64,000 bases of DNA, from positions 18,377,088-18,441,087 of the forward strand of contig OZ025249.1 in assembly GCA_964019135.1 (NCBI GenBank). Reading direction: 5' to 3'. Both the position numbers and the translations under genes were made by a program. Shown piece by piece: positions 1-12,800 of the stretch (the stretch's first letter is position 1; the number at the start of each line of letters is the position of its first letter). The notes below the pieces were generated by a model. The model searched no databases. It saw only the letters and a program-made list of their open reading frames with translations, and was not told where the DNA came from. The stretch comes from Arenicola marina (Eukaryota; Annelida; Polychaeta; Arenicolidae).

Positions 1-661
1 TATATGTCAATATGATGTTTCGACTATTTTATTACTAACGAGAACATAATTGCTCTCTTGAATTAGTGAATGAATGAGTTAAATTTTCTATTTAGTAAGC
101 GAATACGCTAAAATCCTATTATATCATTTATTAAAGAAAGCAATAGCCAAATATGTTACAAACATTATCAGTTCTGGCCTTTGTGAAATGCAATAGCGTC
201 GCCCCTTTAGTATGATGACTGTGGATATTAAACCTCGGTCGTAACAAATAAAGTTTGAATATGCCCAGGTAATATACTCTGGTAATGCTTAAACATTAAT
301 AAACATTAACAACACTATATTCATAAAATATCGTCAAAGGTAAAATGTTAATGTCGTTAAACAGATTTTCCGTGTGAAAATACGTGTAATTAATTACAAA
401 TGTAATATTAGACGAATAGCTCTTTTCTGCAAAATAAACGATGGCTGTAGATAGAACTGATAGGCCGCACTCCAAACTTCATGAACGTTTGTTCTTTCCA
501 AAGCCCCTTACTATCGAGGTGAACTCCTGAACAATGTATGCATGAAATCTGCTCAATAACATGACCCCAAATTTGCAATAGCAATGTCAAATGGTTTGCT
601 GTACGCATCTCTTAGCGTTAAAGCTGCAACCAAGCCAGTAAAGTAGAAAATTGTACGTCAG
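1..661. other. AT-rich flank left of the receptor gene
   Basis: No coding region is recognised here. The stretch is AT-rich, with short open frames on both strands that show no family resemblance. The receptor reading frame has a stop at 644-646, so its first visible exon must begin after that point. Earlier receptor exons, a signal peptide or the promoter could lie here in pieces too small to recognise, or left of the window. Confidence 0.4.
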
Positions 662-689
662 CTTGTAGGATGGTCGACTTTATCTTCAG

Positions 690-3600
690 GTCCCGTGATG
701 GAACGAACGGACGATGGCAAATGTCTATTTAAGGCCGACCTTGGAAACGGTACAGCCAGCTATCACGTGATCTCCTGCTACGGCAAACGCCGTGACGTAG
801 GAGGATACGCCAGCCACTATATACGAAGTCTTCTGCATGTTTGCATCCAGGCGATCTCCAAGAAGATGACTACGCGCGTTTTCAGCCTGAAGGAAATCAC
901 TCAGATGGCCTATCAGTGTGTTCATACTGTGCGGGACGTCATATTTTTGCCAAAAGGCGAACAGCTAGTTTCTAAATCAGTGTCTGAACCAGTAGGACCT
1001 ATTTCCAATTATACCAAACATGGCAGTCCTGTGGGTCACCTTTCGGTAGTCGCGCAACGTCGGACAAATGAAACGACCTCTCATAATGGCGACAGTCTGT
1101 TATGTCCTCCCTCCACTCCGAAAATAGAACAGTCGTGGTTGCTGCACGTGGTCAAAGCGACATTCAATGTCACATTTTTGGCCTTCAACCTCGCCAATAC
1201 TGGAGAAAGGTGCATCGGAGACTACGTCATGTTGACAGAAATAAGCCACGAGGAATTTCGCAATGTACTTGGTCGTTTCTGCGGAGAGAGGAAGCCGTGG
1301 AGCGTAATGACCGCTGAATCTAAGCTGCTCGTGGAGACTTCGCTTGGATCTCGTAATGGTCACGGGTTCAGAATGATGTACCATGCCACACAAAACCTAA
1401 GCGAAGGTAGACGTTTCGAGCCGCAAGGAGGCAGAAACGGCACTGTCATGTTTGCATCACAGCATTTTGGTTCAGTTACAATCCTCGAAATATTGACAAG
1501 ATGGTTCATTAGAACCCATATCTGGCATTCACTGCGGCTTTTCTTTACACAAAACGTGCATGCTGCAATGACACATGTCGTAGTGTACAATGGACCGGAT
1601 GACAGCTCCAATGCCCGACTGACACCCGTCAGTACGATATTCACGTCCTATGGCTTTCAGCTGCTAGTCCATATAGGACTTGGCTTATTGAGTGAAAAGC
1701 ATGTGATAAATGCGCACTTTGAGGTCATCAATGATCCCCACATAACACAGTCATCGTGTGGGGATATCGTTGACACTATCAACAACGTTAGGCATATACA
1801 GGCCTCAAACGCTGACAAACGTACCGGGCGCATTCATATCCCATACCTCTTATGCGCATGGTTCATCCAACCATATATTCCGAATGATTCGGTTGAGCTT
1901 CATATAAAAACGTTGCAATTACATGCTCCTGAGACTAGCGATTGCCAGTATGGGGGTCTTTACATAGAAATGACCAGCTTTCGGAACACATATGATGGAT
2001 GGTTGAACCACTTAGGACCGTTTTGCGGTTCTCGCGCCGTAGAGGTTCTGAACAGCACGCCGATGAGAACCATCACAGCGACTCTAAACCAAGGTATGAA
2101 GGTATTGTTCTACGTGTATGGAGCGTCGGCTGCTACTCTGGAGGCCACATTGACACAGGTAGCAGGAGTGGTATCTATCCTGCAACCGTGCTCATATACA
2201 GAACCCGTTCGTTTCCTAGAGTGGGGGGGCAGTGCCCTTTTTGTCGAAAAGAAAATTAATGAAAATGTCTTTGAGAGAAATGTAATCCTAGCCCTCAACG
2301 ACATCGACTTGGTAGTAAAGTTGCAACAGTTCCCCCAGTCTGAACCTTTGCCATACCTGATATGCAATATCAATTTTGGACAACATTTGTTGGAAGCTGT
2401 AGAAGTGTCGAGGTACACCAGCGTCACGTTTTCTTTCTATGGGGACATTGAAGGCACGCAACTGTGTCCGTCATGCCAAGAACGCATAATGGTCAATGAT
2501 GTGTTGATGTCTAAGATCAGACAGAACACCTCATTTACGGTGATAGGTCGTGTAGACCTAAAATACTTCGCCACGGACATCATACCCACCACCGCATTTT
2601 CAATGGATTTGAATTACCTGAGATGCTTAGAAATTAATATGACACATTACGAGACGAGTTTACTTGTTACTGATTGCGCGACAATGTCTCTTCCTGCTCG
2701 GCCTGGGATGTACTACATTCATTACATAGGCGGTGAAGATGCTCGTCGGTCCACAGAAGCTACATATCTATATAGTTGTCCGGAAGAGGTTATCATAACT
2801 CTTCAGCAAGATGCGTCATGCCGGGAAATGATAAACACATCGATGACTTTGTTTGAAAACGAGGCCTTACCTGGCTTTATATGGCCGGACGTTGTAATTC
2901 AGGATCTAACATGGCGCATGGGCACAAAGGTCCCCTTAGTGTTGTGGATAAGTCGTACCCGGAGGGATGCTGAGCCAGATCATCCTCACGAATGTACAAT
3001 GACGGTGAAGTTCGATGTCGTAGACAAGGCAATATGCAGCCGGATTACAACCTGCCAACAGCATCGTTGCTTTCAATTGGTTTTGTCTGAGAATGATGAA
3101 GGACCATATTCCTGGCAGAGCGCTGCATCGTCTTGCGCCGCGGCGGGTGGGCATCTGCTACAGCTGACAGATTCACGCGAAGATACCTTGATCCGCGAGC
3201 TTATCTATCAACACTGGAACCAGGCAAACTTAACCAATGGCTACCGTCTCATATACATAGATGCCGCGAGACACCTGGAGGTATGTTTAAAATATTATTT
3301 TCATCGTGCCATTTGAGGTCTTTTTTCAGTTCAGTTTGTAATTGATATAAGTATGGAAATCGTAGGTGGGTTTAACTATATGTTACGGGGTGGAGGGGGT
3401 GTTGTTCGGCTGTTTTCTGTATGTATTTACACAACCCAGCAAAGTGGCATTGATATGTACTTTATTTCGGTCAGAGGAAAAACCGGGAGTTGTGGCCGAG
3501 TGGTCTGAACGGGTAAAAAGATGTTTCGTGATGACTGGATCTTGATGTACGTGTTTTCTCTGTGGATCCTCAGCAGCAAGTCATGCTCTCAGGACCACCG

Positions 3601-6600
3601 GAATCTGGCGCACCGGAAGCCCGCGAAATCCCGCACAAAATTAACATAACTAAACTAAATACCGAAAAACCGCTCAGACTACCCGGCAACATATACATAA
3701 TCTTCGGGTTTCAGAATGTTTTATGTCAGTATACGATGCATTTGTTGCAAGACTGCTATGCGTGAATGACGTCAATCCAAGTGGTTATAAAATACGATTC
3801 AAATGGCTGAACAAGCGTGATATCTTTCAGATGCATGGACATTTTTATCGGAGTGATGCTGCGCCTGTCGGCTGGAGTAACTGGAACATACCGAACTACC
3901 ACGGCATTATACCAACAAAGATAGCATATGACCGCTACCAGTCAGCCGATGGCCGCTACTCGCCTATCTGGAACAAGTCCGCATTTCCAAATGTTGCTAT
4001 TGAAGAATCATCTCATCAAATACACCCTCGCCCTACCGATGGCCACGACTGTGTAGCCGTCCTCTATGTGGGCCCCTCAGTGTTGCCAATGCAGTGGATG
4101 TCCCTGCCGTGTAACGTTGGCTTCTCAGGCAGTGCATACATTTGTCAAACACCGAACACAGACGACCAACCACTAAATGACAATAATGCCATAGACGTCA
4201 GCGGCTTGAACAGGTCTTGCGGCAACGACTTTGTACCGTTGGGCACGGGCTGTTTTGGAGTTGTGCAATGTCGATCATGTTTAAACGGCACAGATGCCAA
4301 TCAGAAATGCTTAAAGTTTGATGATCTGCTCACGACCCGTGGAAGTCATACAAAGCCTCCGAGGGATCTCAGATATGTCTTGTCGTTATGGGTGCCAGAC
4401 GGTCTCTCACTGGCGTGGGCCACAGCCACAGATCTCCCGAACCAATCAGATGGCTCAGAGTTCCTCGAAAACAGTCCACTTGCGACAGATTTCGCCACGT
4501 GTAGGAGGAAGGTTGTCACTGCCAATCGCCCATGCCATGACAAACATTTCATTTGGAGGGCATGCGCCGATGGAACATGTGTATTTCGTTCAAGATGGTG
4601 CGATGGAATTTTAGATTGTCCCGACGACAGTGATGAGAGAGATTGCGACTATGTTTGTTCACATCAAGCCGGTTTACCAACGGGTTGTTTTCACGAGTGC
4701 AGTAAACCGGATTGTAGTTGCAATGCCTATAACTACTTCCAGTGTCGCATCGGAGGATGTATACCTTTATATAAAGTCTGCAATTATATTGCTGACTGCT
4801 CTGATGCGTCTGATGAAACGGCCTGTCATTTTCCGACTTGCGACGACGGGGAATTTCGATGTCGCAACAATCAATGCATTGAAGGAGACTTACGGTGCGA
4901 CCTATCGGAGGATTGCTTCGACGGTAGTGATGAGGAGGACGGATGTCAATCATCTTTCAATTACCACACATGTAAGTCGGGAGAGCATATATCCTACACA
5001 GCCATAAATGATTTGTATCCCGACTGTGCTTCGGATGAAGATGAACGTAAACTATTTGCTTGGATAGAACAAACAAAGTTGCTCGGACAGAAAGTTCTGC
5101 TGGACCAGTGTCTTAATCGCAGCCTATTGTCTTGCATGCCAGGGACAGATATGTGTTATTCCCCGTCCAAGCATTGTCTCTTTGATCATGATCGATTCGG
5201 GCATCTGGTGCCTTGTAGGAGAGGTGGTCATCTTGCCAACTGTTCTTCCTGGTCTCCTTGTTTAGGGTCAGTGAAGTGTCCCAACTCCTACTGTACTCCC
5301 CTTCACAAGGTGTGTGACGGACGCCAGGACTGTCCCGGGGGCTATGACGAGATGCAATGTGAGGCGCTCACATGCCCGGGGTTTCTAAAATGTTCGGCAG
5401 AGAAGATCTGCGTGCATCAGAATTACATATGCGATGGTACGCTGCACTGTCGTCAGTCAGGAGAAGATGAAATGTTGTGTGTAGACAGAAGATTACCTGA
5501 CGGTTGCACCATGTTGAAACAGACACATGTCTGCTCCAGCCCAAGTACAGGTATACCAAGTGTGGGAATCAACATTAGAAGTCTTAAAATGAACAGCTCA
5601 GTTTCTGTTCTATCTGGAAATGTGTTTGAGACGTACTCGTTGCTACTCGTCCTTGACCTTTCCATGACAGGCCTGACGCGAATTGAATATCCTGTTTTTC
5701 GGCCGCTTGGAAACTTAATGCTCTTGAATCTAGATGATAATGGTATTTCCTTTCTTACCAACAATATATTTAATGGTATTAAAAGTCTCTCAACTCTGAG
5801 TATTGAGAGAAATCCAATAATTCATTTAGCTGGGGGGACCTTTCTTGGACTCCCAGGATTGGTTCATCTAAATCTTGCCAATCTAGGTATTCAGTCAGTT
5901 GGAGACAATGTTTTTGCGGGGTTACACGGATTGCGAGTATTAAACATTTCCCACAATCGACTTACATCCTTAAGACCTCTTATGTTTTGTTGTGACCTAA
6001 ACCATCTCGAAAGTCTAGATATCAGGGGAAATATGTTTGCCGAGACGGACCTGGCTGAAATAGCCCAGCAGGAGTGGTCTCTTCAATCCTCGATAAGTTT
6101 AATGGCAGATTCCTTTGTATTGTGTTGCTTCATGAGAGTTTCGATTTGTCTTGCACCTAATGAAGAATTATCCTGCACGCCAGGCTTGTCCAACGTAATG
6201 ACAAGATCAACAGTTGGTTGCCTCTCTTCGTTGATAGTTGCAGAGTCACTCGTGTGCCTCACGTGGAATTACATACATGCTAGGCAATCTGTGACATTCT
6301 TTCTAGTGCAGCTATCTCTGGCCGACTCCATGCTCGGGCTGTACGGTATGGCAATGAGTAGCCTAGACTCCTGGTGGCAACAGGAACTGTTTTCTTACAC
6401 TTTTATTTGGGCTCCCAGTTACATGTGCACAGCTTTAAGTGTGATTTATACCACAGGACTGTTTGCATCAGTTTATTTCTTAGGTCTGATAACAATGCTG
6501 AGGTTTCTTGCTATTGCATTTCCCCTTCGAAAAAAACTACTTCCAGGTCGCCTGATGTTGGGTCTCGGACTAGTAGGTTGGTTCCTAGCCTTCACCTTTG

Positions 6601-7070
6601 GCGCTACTGCCGCAGTGGTCAAAACGCCACCAGGTGTCACAGGTGATCCATATGGTTCGTTCTGTCTCGTGTTCATCCTCCAGGAAGTAGAAATAATCTG
6701 GTTTCTGACAATAATGTACTCAATGCTGACACTGATGACTTCTTTGTTATTCTCAATTGTGGTGATGGTGGTCTCTGTCTTCGTCAAACTTCGGGCTTCT
6801 TCTGTCGCCACGGGTACAGAAAGGACCAGCCATGCCAACGAGGTCCTTGTCCGTTCTCTCATACTGGTAGTCACCTTGGCAACGTGCATTGCTTCAGCGG
6901 GAACGTTGTCGTTGCTAGGCAGTGACGTCACGCTGAATACGATTCTTCTTCATATTTTTAGTACCTTGTCATACGCCACGGTCAACCCTCTCCTGCACAC
7001 GCTGACCACAAAGACATTTAGAGCGGCCGTCAAACAACGCTTTCGGTTGCACAGCACGATGTTAGATTAG
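690..7070 (+). CDS. Large mosaic receptor: CUB, C-type lectin, LDLa, leucine-rich repeats, seven-transmembrane (5' partial)
   Basis: Two exons are seen: about 690-3280 and 3831-7070, joined in phase 0 across a GT-AG intron that splits the C-type lectin domain. Together they encode about 1,940 residues. Exon 1 carries two clear CUB-like domains (CxGDYV...FCG at about 1190-1390; CxYGGLYIE...FCG at about 1820-2150), at least one more CUB-like stretch and the first half of a lectin domain (from about 3070). Exon 2 completes the lectin domain. It then has about five LDLa modules (4530-5500, with CDGxxDCxDxSDE motifs), about six leucine-rich repeats (5550-6060) and a rhodopsin-family 7TM domain (about 6090-7030). 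The order resembles GRL101 and relaxin-receptor relatives, so a plasma-membrane receptor is inferred; the ligand is unknown. Two 7TM motifs differ from the norm: LRF stands where DRY/ERW is expected and NPLLH where NPxxY is expected. The first exon's acceptor is uncertain (TTCAG ending at 689, or CGTCAG ending at 661), no signal peptide is visible, and an upstream part is missing. Confidence 0.8.
3281..3830 (+). other. Receptor intron with dispersed repeat
   Basis: The intron starts with GTATGT at 3281 and ends with TTTCAG at 3830. It interrupts the C-type lectin domain. Its middle (about 3382-3532) is a copy of a dispersed repeat seen again at 8648-8876. Confidence 0.75.
3382..3532 (+). repeat. 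Dispersed repeat with tRNA-like box A, copy 1
   Basis: This stretch is nearly identical to 8648-8740 joined to 8829-8876. Both carry TGGCCGAGTGG, a good match to the internal box A of tRNA-Ser/Leu genes, but no convincing box B follows. It is probably a truncated tRNA-headed SINE or a fragment of a larger element. Copy 2 has about 90 extra bases between the two shared blocks. Confidence 0.55.
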
Positions 7071-7140
7071 GCAACTTGCACCGTAAACTCAAGTAGACAT
7101 ACATCAAAAACTGCGTAGTTGATTATGGATAATAGAACCA

Positions 7141-7146
7141 AATAAA
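7141..7146 (+). terminator. Polyadenylation signal of the receptor gene
   Basis: A canonical AATAAA lies about 70 bases after the receptor stop codon. Its position is typical of a cleavage/polyadenylation hexamer. Confidence 0.55.
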
Positions 7147-7464
7147 TTGACTTAAAGTCAATTTCATAAATGCCGTTTACGCTACTCTTACGCAAAGTTA
7201 CTGTGATTTTTTATTTCAATAACTTAAAATAAGTTATGAGATGGCCGGTAATATGTGTATTAGTTATCGGTAACCTCGTTAGATCAATAAAGTTTATGCA
7301 AAAAGGAGTTAGCTCATACGGAAAAAGACAACAATTATTTAGTTCCTAGTAGTGCATTTCACAAATGAAATATTTATAACATAAACTTACTTTAAGTTTA
7401 TATACTTATGTAAGGGTTATTATTAGCATTCCGTGTGTATTATATTGTTTCAGCAGACACATAA

Positions 7465-7615
7465 CAGGGGCGGATCTAGGAAGTTGCCAAGAGGGGGATT
7501 GCTCTCTGAAAACGGAGCGGGGTTGCGGGCGGGGGGGCGGGGAGGAGGGTGGTCGGAGAACCCGACTTTAACAGTGTATGTTTGGGCCCCCCCCCCCACC
7601 TTAGATCCACCCCTG
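7465..7615. mobile_element. Short inverted-repeat element, hAT-like termini
   Basis: The element begins CAGGGGCGGATCTAGG and ends with the near-inverse (reverse complement CAGGGGTGGATCTAAGG). Exact 6-bp copies of ACATAA flank it at 7459-7464 and 7616-7621. The interior has G- and C-rich runs. CAGGGGCGG termini suggest a hAT-type MITE, but hAT normally makes 8-bp duplications, so the superfamily is uncertain. Related left ends occur near 11570, 14923 and 57465. Confidence 0.6.
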
Positions 7616-8481
7616 ACATAAGAAGTGGGATTTCAATTATTTTAGCGATGTTCTAGTAAAAATGCAATGGGCACTTTTTTTTCTATTACTTATTTTTATG
7701 GTTTACGTGCACTTATGTTGGAGATTTTGAAACGTAGACATAACGGATTATAAAAACATTGTTGTAATTTTCGTCGAGGCTTCTGTTGAACATTGGTGGA
7801 TGTTGGAGGGCATGATTAGATTGTGTGGTCATTAAGAGAAATATTTGGTTGCTAAAGGCATGCAAACTTGACACTGGCAGTCATGGAAAACTATATATGG
7901 AGCTTAATTAAACAGAGTTGTGGGAGCTTTATAGGAGTAGCACTGCTGTATGTGCAGCTGTACGTCACCTAGACTCGTTCTGTTGCTCAATGTTCCCGAG
8001 ACGTGTTTCCATCTGAGGATAAACCAGTTTAATTTTCTTCGCCTAGTTTGTATCAAAAATGACATGATATGTATGACAAAATGGTTTAGCACTTTTTTCT
8101 CCAATTAATGAGGGTTGCTTCTGCTCGTTTGATATTATTTTATTGTTCTGTATCTGTAGGATGGTTATCAATAAAATATCTACACAAATCTATAAAGTGC
8201 TCCTTAATTGTTGTCGATTACAAAATAAAGTACTAATATAATTAAAACTGCTACAATGCGTCATTTTGGTGGAATCACATTTTGGTCAAAAATTTCAGCT
8301 GCCACATGTATACAAAGTCCGCAGTTAGGCGGTTTCCTGTTTCGGACCACTAGGGCCTCTGCCTTCGACTCACTCTGATGGGGGCTGCGTCCGGCGCTGT
8401 CTTTAAAACAGCTAAAATTGATAGGACACGCGAGCCGCGGATTTTTGTAAATCAATAACTCAAGGTATCAGGAATAAACTT

Positions 8482-8580
8482 TCTTAGTGTCGAAATTTGG
8501 GGGTCAATGTCGAAAGTCGATTTTTCAAATATGCCATTGTCGCGTGTCGTCATTTACCCCGTTCAGACGCCCTAGCTATC
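8482..8580. repeat. Dispersed repeat, copy 1
   Basis: This block shares long near-identical stretches with 57522-57610, both containing AATTTGGGGGTCAATGTCGA and a following GTCGCGTGTCG. The second copy sits inside sequence that begins with a hAT-like end at 57465, so both may be pieces of one DNA-transposon family. Confidence 0.5.
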
Positions 8581-8647
8581 ACTATTTTAACGGATCTCGA
8601 CTTGTGTATATTGCCAACGGATCTAGATTTAAAATTGTATCGTTGTG

Positions 8648-8876
8648 TTACGGGGTGGAGGGGGTGTTGTTCGGCTGTTTTCTCTATGCACTTACAGCAA
8701 AGTGGCATTGATATGTACTTTATTTGGGTCAGAGGAAAAACCTAAAAAAAACACACAGTAGATAACCATGGGATTATACACAGTAAACATATAACAATTA
8801 ACAGTAAAGCATGGCATTTAAGGTGCTCACCGGGAGTTGTGGCCGAGTGGTCTGAACGGGTAAAAAGATGTTTCGT
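8648..8876 (+). repeat. Dispersed repeat with tRNA-like box A, copy 2
   Basis: The two outer blocks match 3382-3532. Between them are about 90 bases (about 8741-8828) absent from copy 1, rich in A and AC. Box A (TGGCCGAGTGG) is retained. No cloverleaf or box B was found, so this is not called a tRNA gene. Confidence 0.55.
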
Positions 8877-9480
8877 GAGACCCAATGCATTAATAATTCA
8901 TTGGGTGGGGCCTAGGCTAATTATTGAGTTGAATTCGTTAGTTAATTCGAGCAGGAAACAACTGGAGGGTTTGCATGAGTACCACACTGGAAGCAGGGAT
9001 GTGTGTCAAATTAATTTCTATTGGTACAGTGTATTGCATAATCAGTGGAAATGCTGCAAACAACAGACTATTACGCAATTATCGAAACGGAAGCGAAATT
9101 TATTAAACCATATGAAGAATGAGTAAACCTAGTCGAACCTTTTACGGTTTTCCAGACACTGTAAAAGCAAACTAAAATGGCTCTTTCGTGGAAGAATTAA
9201 GGCCACTCTATCAGCGTACACATAGTTTACCCTTATGTAAAATAGACTATGGCAAAAGAAATGATGACAATCAGATGACATTATTATGCCAAAGAAAGTG
9301 TAGTACAAATGTGTTTTTACCCTCTAGCGTTGAATATGACTTCTTTTTTTTTTAAAAGGCTGTGCCAATATTACTGGGTGGTTCATTGATATGGATCTAT
9401 ATATAAGAGGCGACAGAAGCGGCACCATTAATGTATTGCACTGACCAAGTGCTGTACTAGTAAATAGTGAGGCCAAGGAT

Positions 9481-9600
9481 CAAAGTAGAGAGGTGTCATG
9501 ACTGACCCCGTACTCTATGCGAAGAGAGACACTGGATCTTTACCAAACGCAAACATACACATCTGCACAGGTGGCCGGGGTTTGAACCACTCGCCGGCCG
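9481..9600 (-). mobile_element. tRNA-derived SINE fragment
   Basis: This is a decayed, inverted piece of the SINE seen most completely at 54591-54838. The shared core is the stretch with CTCTATGCGAAGAGAGAC followed by a GGATCTTTA motif. It lies just downstream of the GCKR stop codon. Confidence 0.45.
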
Positions 9601-9826
9601 CTTTGGCTTTCCTGGCACAGTACGCTCGACAATAGCCAAACGTGCCACTTAGTGAGCCGCGGGGTTACAACTCATCGTTGTTACATCCAGCCTATTATTT
9701 CACAAGCCAATCAGGAGTAGGCTGAAATGTAAATGAACGTAGAACCAAGTCCAAAAATGCCTTTTTTTGATACTGGGCTTATATACATGTATATATATAA
9801 GTTCCCATTGTTGCATGTATCATGTA

Positions 9827-12800
9827 TCATTTGGGTGTGGTTGGTATCAGTTGCGTGAGAGTCTTTCTAATGAGGGGAGCGCCCTTTAGCATGTCCTTGG
9901 CCTCCATCACGGTACACTTGAGCGCGCCGAGCAGAATGGCGACCGGAACTACCTGCGAGAAGATTAACACACGGCTTCAGTAGAGACCCTCGCACTTTGG
10001 CCATGGAAGATTGAAATTTAGTCATTTAATTAGGAACATAAATGATACTTTTCTTGAAAGTAATCTTCAAATTCGATAGGTTAAGCGTGTGTAAAGTGAC
10101 CTAGACGTGAAGTAAACAATTGACCCGAATGACTAAACTGACAGACACCTAAATTACGAAAGAAACGATGTAACGATCAGACATAGACCCTAATGGAGAC
10201 AGAAAAGATGAAGCGCCTTTGACTATCTGAGTGACTTTCCACCAGTGATTGCACCACCCGCCTGTCATACAATATTAGAGACCACCTAACAGCAAAACAA
10301 AACTGAAGTAACCTTTTCCTTCCGCGTGGCGACTTCAATGTGACTGCTGACAGCTTTATGGAGTGTGTCGTGTGAAATGTTGTCCACTTCATAAATGGAC
10401 ATAAGGAGGGCAACGATGGCATCATCTCTGCTGCAAGCTGCGAATTTCTGCAGAAATGCGACCCGTTAAATTCATGTGCATTCAAAATGTCCCAGTATGT
10501 CCCATATCGTTCGGACATCAACTTCGAAATATGTTCCGTTCACTTCATATACAGGTAAAATATTGTGACATAGACCATATATATATCGAATTGAGCACTA
10601 CTATGAGCATTTAGATCTGATACTAGAGATATTATTGTTCCAGCGTTATATCTAAATACAGCAGAAGGACAGGGGTAAAGGATCAACAATTGCTTAAACT
10701 TAAAAATTACCTGAATAATACCCATGGCGCGATGAAAAAGTTTGCTATTGCTGCAAAAGGAAAGGAATGTACATTGTAAGGACAAAAATACATGTGTACA
10801 ATAGTGACGTATCGACTTAGTAATGAAGTCAGATTGTAAGAGATTCTGCCATTAATGATACACGATCACGAATGAATATAATGAATATTAGAGATGTACT
10901 TTACATTTTGTTTGGGGTAAAAGAAATATGAGGCAGTCACCTACATCATCTTACTGGACATCAAGTAGTTGACCCTACCTTTTGATGAAGCGTGCATTTA
11001 TCTACATGTGTGCATGCTATGACGAACGTCTCACACGTGTTACCTGACTCTCACATCCACCATGTAGTTGCTGCAGACTTTTCCCTTGATAACGTGAGCG
11101 CCAGTGGACACTGCGTTGCAAACCCATTTGGTAGCAATTTCAATGAACGATTGTTTCAACAACGCAAATGTGATGGAATCATTCGGTAGAGTCGGCACTA
11201 TGTCCGGCGTAAAGGCAATGGTCAAAACGAGGTCGTATGTATTCTGTGCCGCGGTTTGGTGCGCCTGAAACATACAAAGTCATATGACAAAAATGATACT
11301 GTCCAACTGAACGCCATTCACTACAAGGAAAACAGTATAGAAAATCAACCGGCATCACTCTGTGTATTAATAATTATGTGTATTTACCTTTACATCAGCG
11401 TTGTTTGCCATGTCAAAACTAAGCATAACCTTCGTAGAAGGTGACACTCGGAAAGTTGCTGGAAGGGGGTCATCATAATCTGTAAGACAGACAACAAAAA
11501 GTAAAACGTGCAACCAGACTGAATGAATTTGTTGGGCAAGTCCACGACATATATATATCTGCAATTTATCCGTGGCGGATCCAGGAATTTACGAAGGGGG
11601 GGGGCACCATTTATTTAGTAAGTAATATCAGGACAAGAACCCAGTAAGAAACTGGCGACCCCGGGTGGGGGGGGGGTGAAACTGGCGACCCCGGGGGGGG
11701 GGGGGGTGAAACTGGCGACCCCGGGGGGGGTGGGGGTTGAAACTTAATTGTGACCGGATGGGTGGGGGGAGGGGCAGTATCACAGTTATCCATCCCATGC
11801 CCCAGCCCACCCAGTCGTCACCTGCATTATTATTTTGTTTATTTCTTTAAAGATGTTCACAATACGTACACATAAATGTTCACCTGTATCTTAGGGTTCT
11901 ATTACGAACAAGATACCTCCGTATGTGAGTGCGGATCGTGGCAACGATTATCTTAAAGCGGGTGTCCAACCTAATTTCATCGCGATCTGCACCGAAAATT
12001 TACATCTTAAAATTAAATTGGCAAGTGTTAACGCTTCGTTTCGACCGACTGGTAAGGAGAACAAAATTAAGGCACCCCCCCCCCCCGCAATGTCAAGCAG
12101 AGCGCCATGTTGCCGGGAGCAGTGACGCATATTGTGACTATTCATATGGCGCCGCCTTACGTTATAACTCGCGGAGAGAGAGATCAGGGCCGCGATTTAC
12201 AGATAAACAGCGGCAGTTCCAAGCGGCGCAGTACCGCAAGACCTTAGCTTTTCATGGAAAAGTATCGTCCAAACAAATTGATATACGTCTTGCGACGATT
12301 GACTCCGCAACAATGCCATGATTGGAGTTAGAATCGAAGCTTTTTATATTAGCGATTATCACGCGCTCTTGTTTTGCTCACACAATAGGCGGAATTTCCG
12401 GTTTGAATAAATTAGAGTATCGCCTCCTGATTGGTCAATCACAAACACGCCTCCAAAAAGGGCTGCCGCCTGGGTAGGAGGCGAAATCGTGCCATGCGGT
12501 TAGTTCTAAAGTTTATTGTGAGCTACAGATAGAACGAAAAATTCTGCAATTTGGAGGATAGACAATTGGGTATTATATGAATCGGAAAAGCAGCGTTAGA
12601 GGCCAAGCTGGCTGTTTCCTTTAACATACCCACAGTGTGAACCATGACAACGTCGTTCGCGGATAACGTGGGTACAATCTCCTGTTCGAAATATTCCACA
12701 GAGATATCGACCTGCAGATGAATAGAAAGCAGTGCTTTTAATTATATATCCTGCCAATTTAATTCTGCATACTTTCCTGATATGACCATTGGAACGTTCA

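Larger units (their letters stand above)
7071..9826. other. Convergent intergenic region between receptor and GCKR
   Basis: The 3' ends of the plus-strand receptor and the minus-strand GCKR gene face each other here. The stretch holds a short inverted-repeat element (7465-7615), a dispersed repeat shared with 57522-57610 (about 8482-8580), copy 2 of the tRNA-like repeat (8648-8876) and a decayed SINE piece (9481-9600). No host gene was recognised. Confidence 0.55.

Noticed and set aside
1100-2427. Minus-strand and shifted frames over the receptor exon
   Set aside because: They are shadows of the CUB-domain coding frame.
8829-8900. tRNA-Ser/Leu gene
   Set aside because: Box A matches, but no box B, anticodon arm or acceptor pairing could be found, and the same block recurs at 3480 within a repeat.
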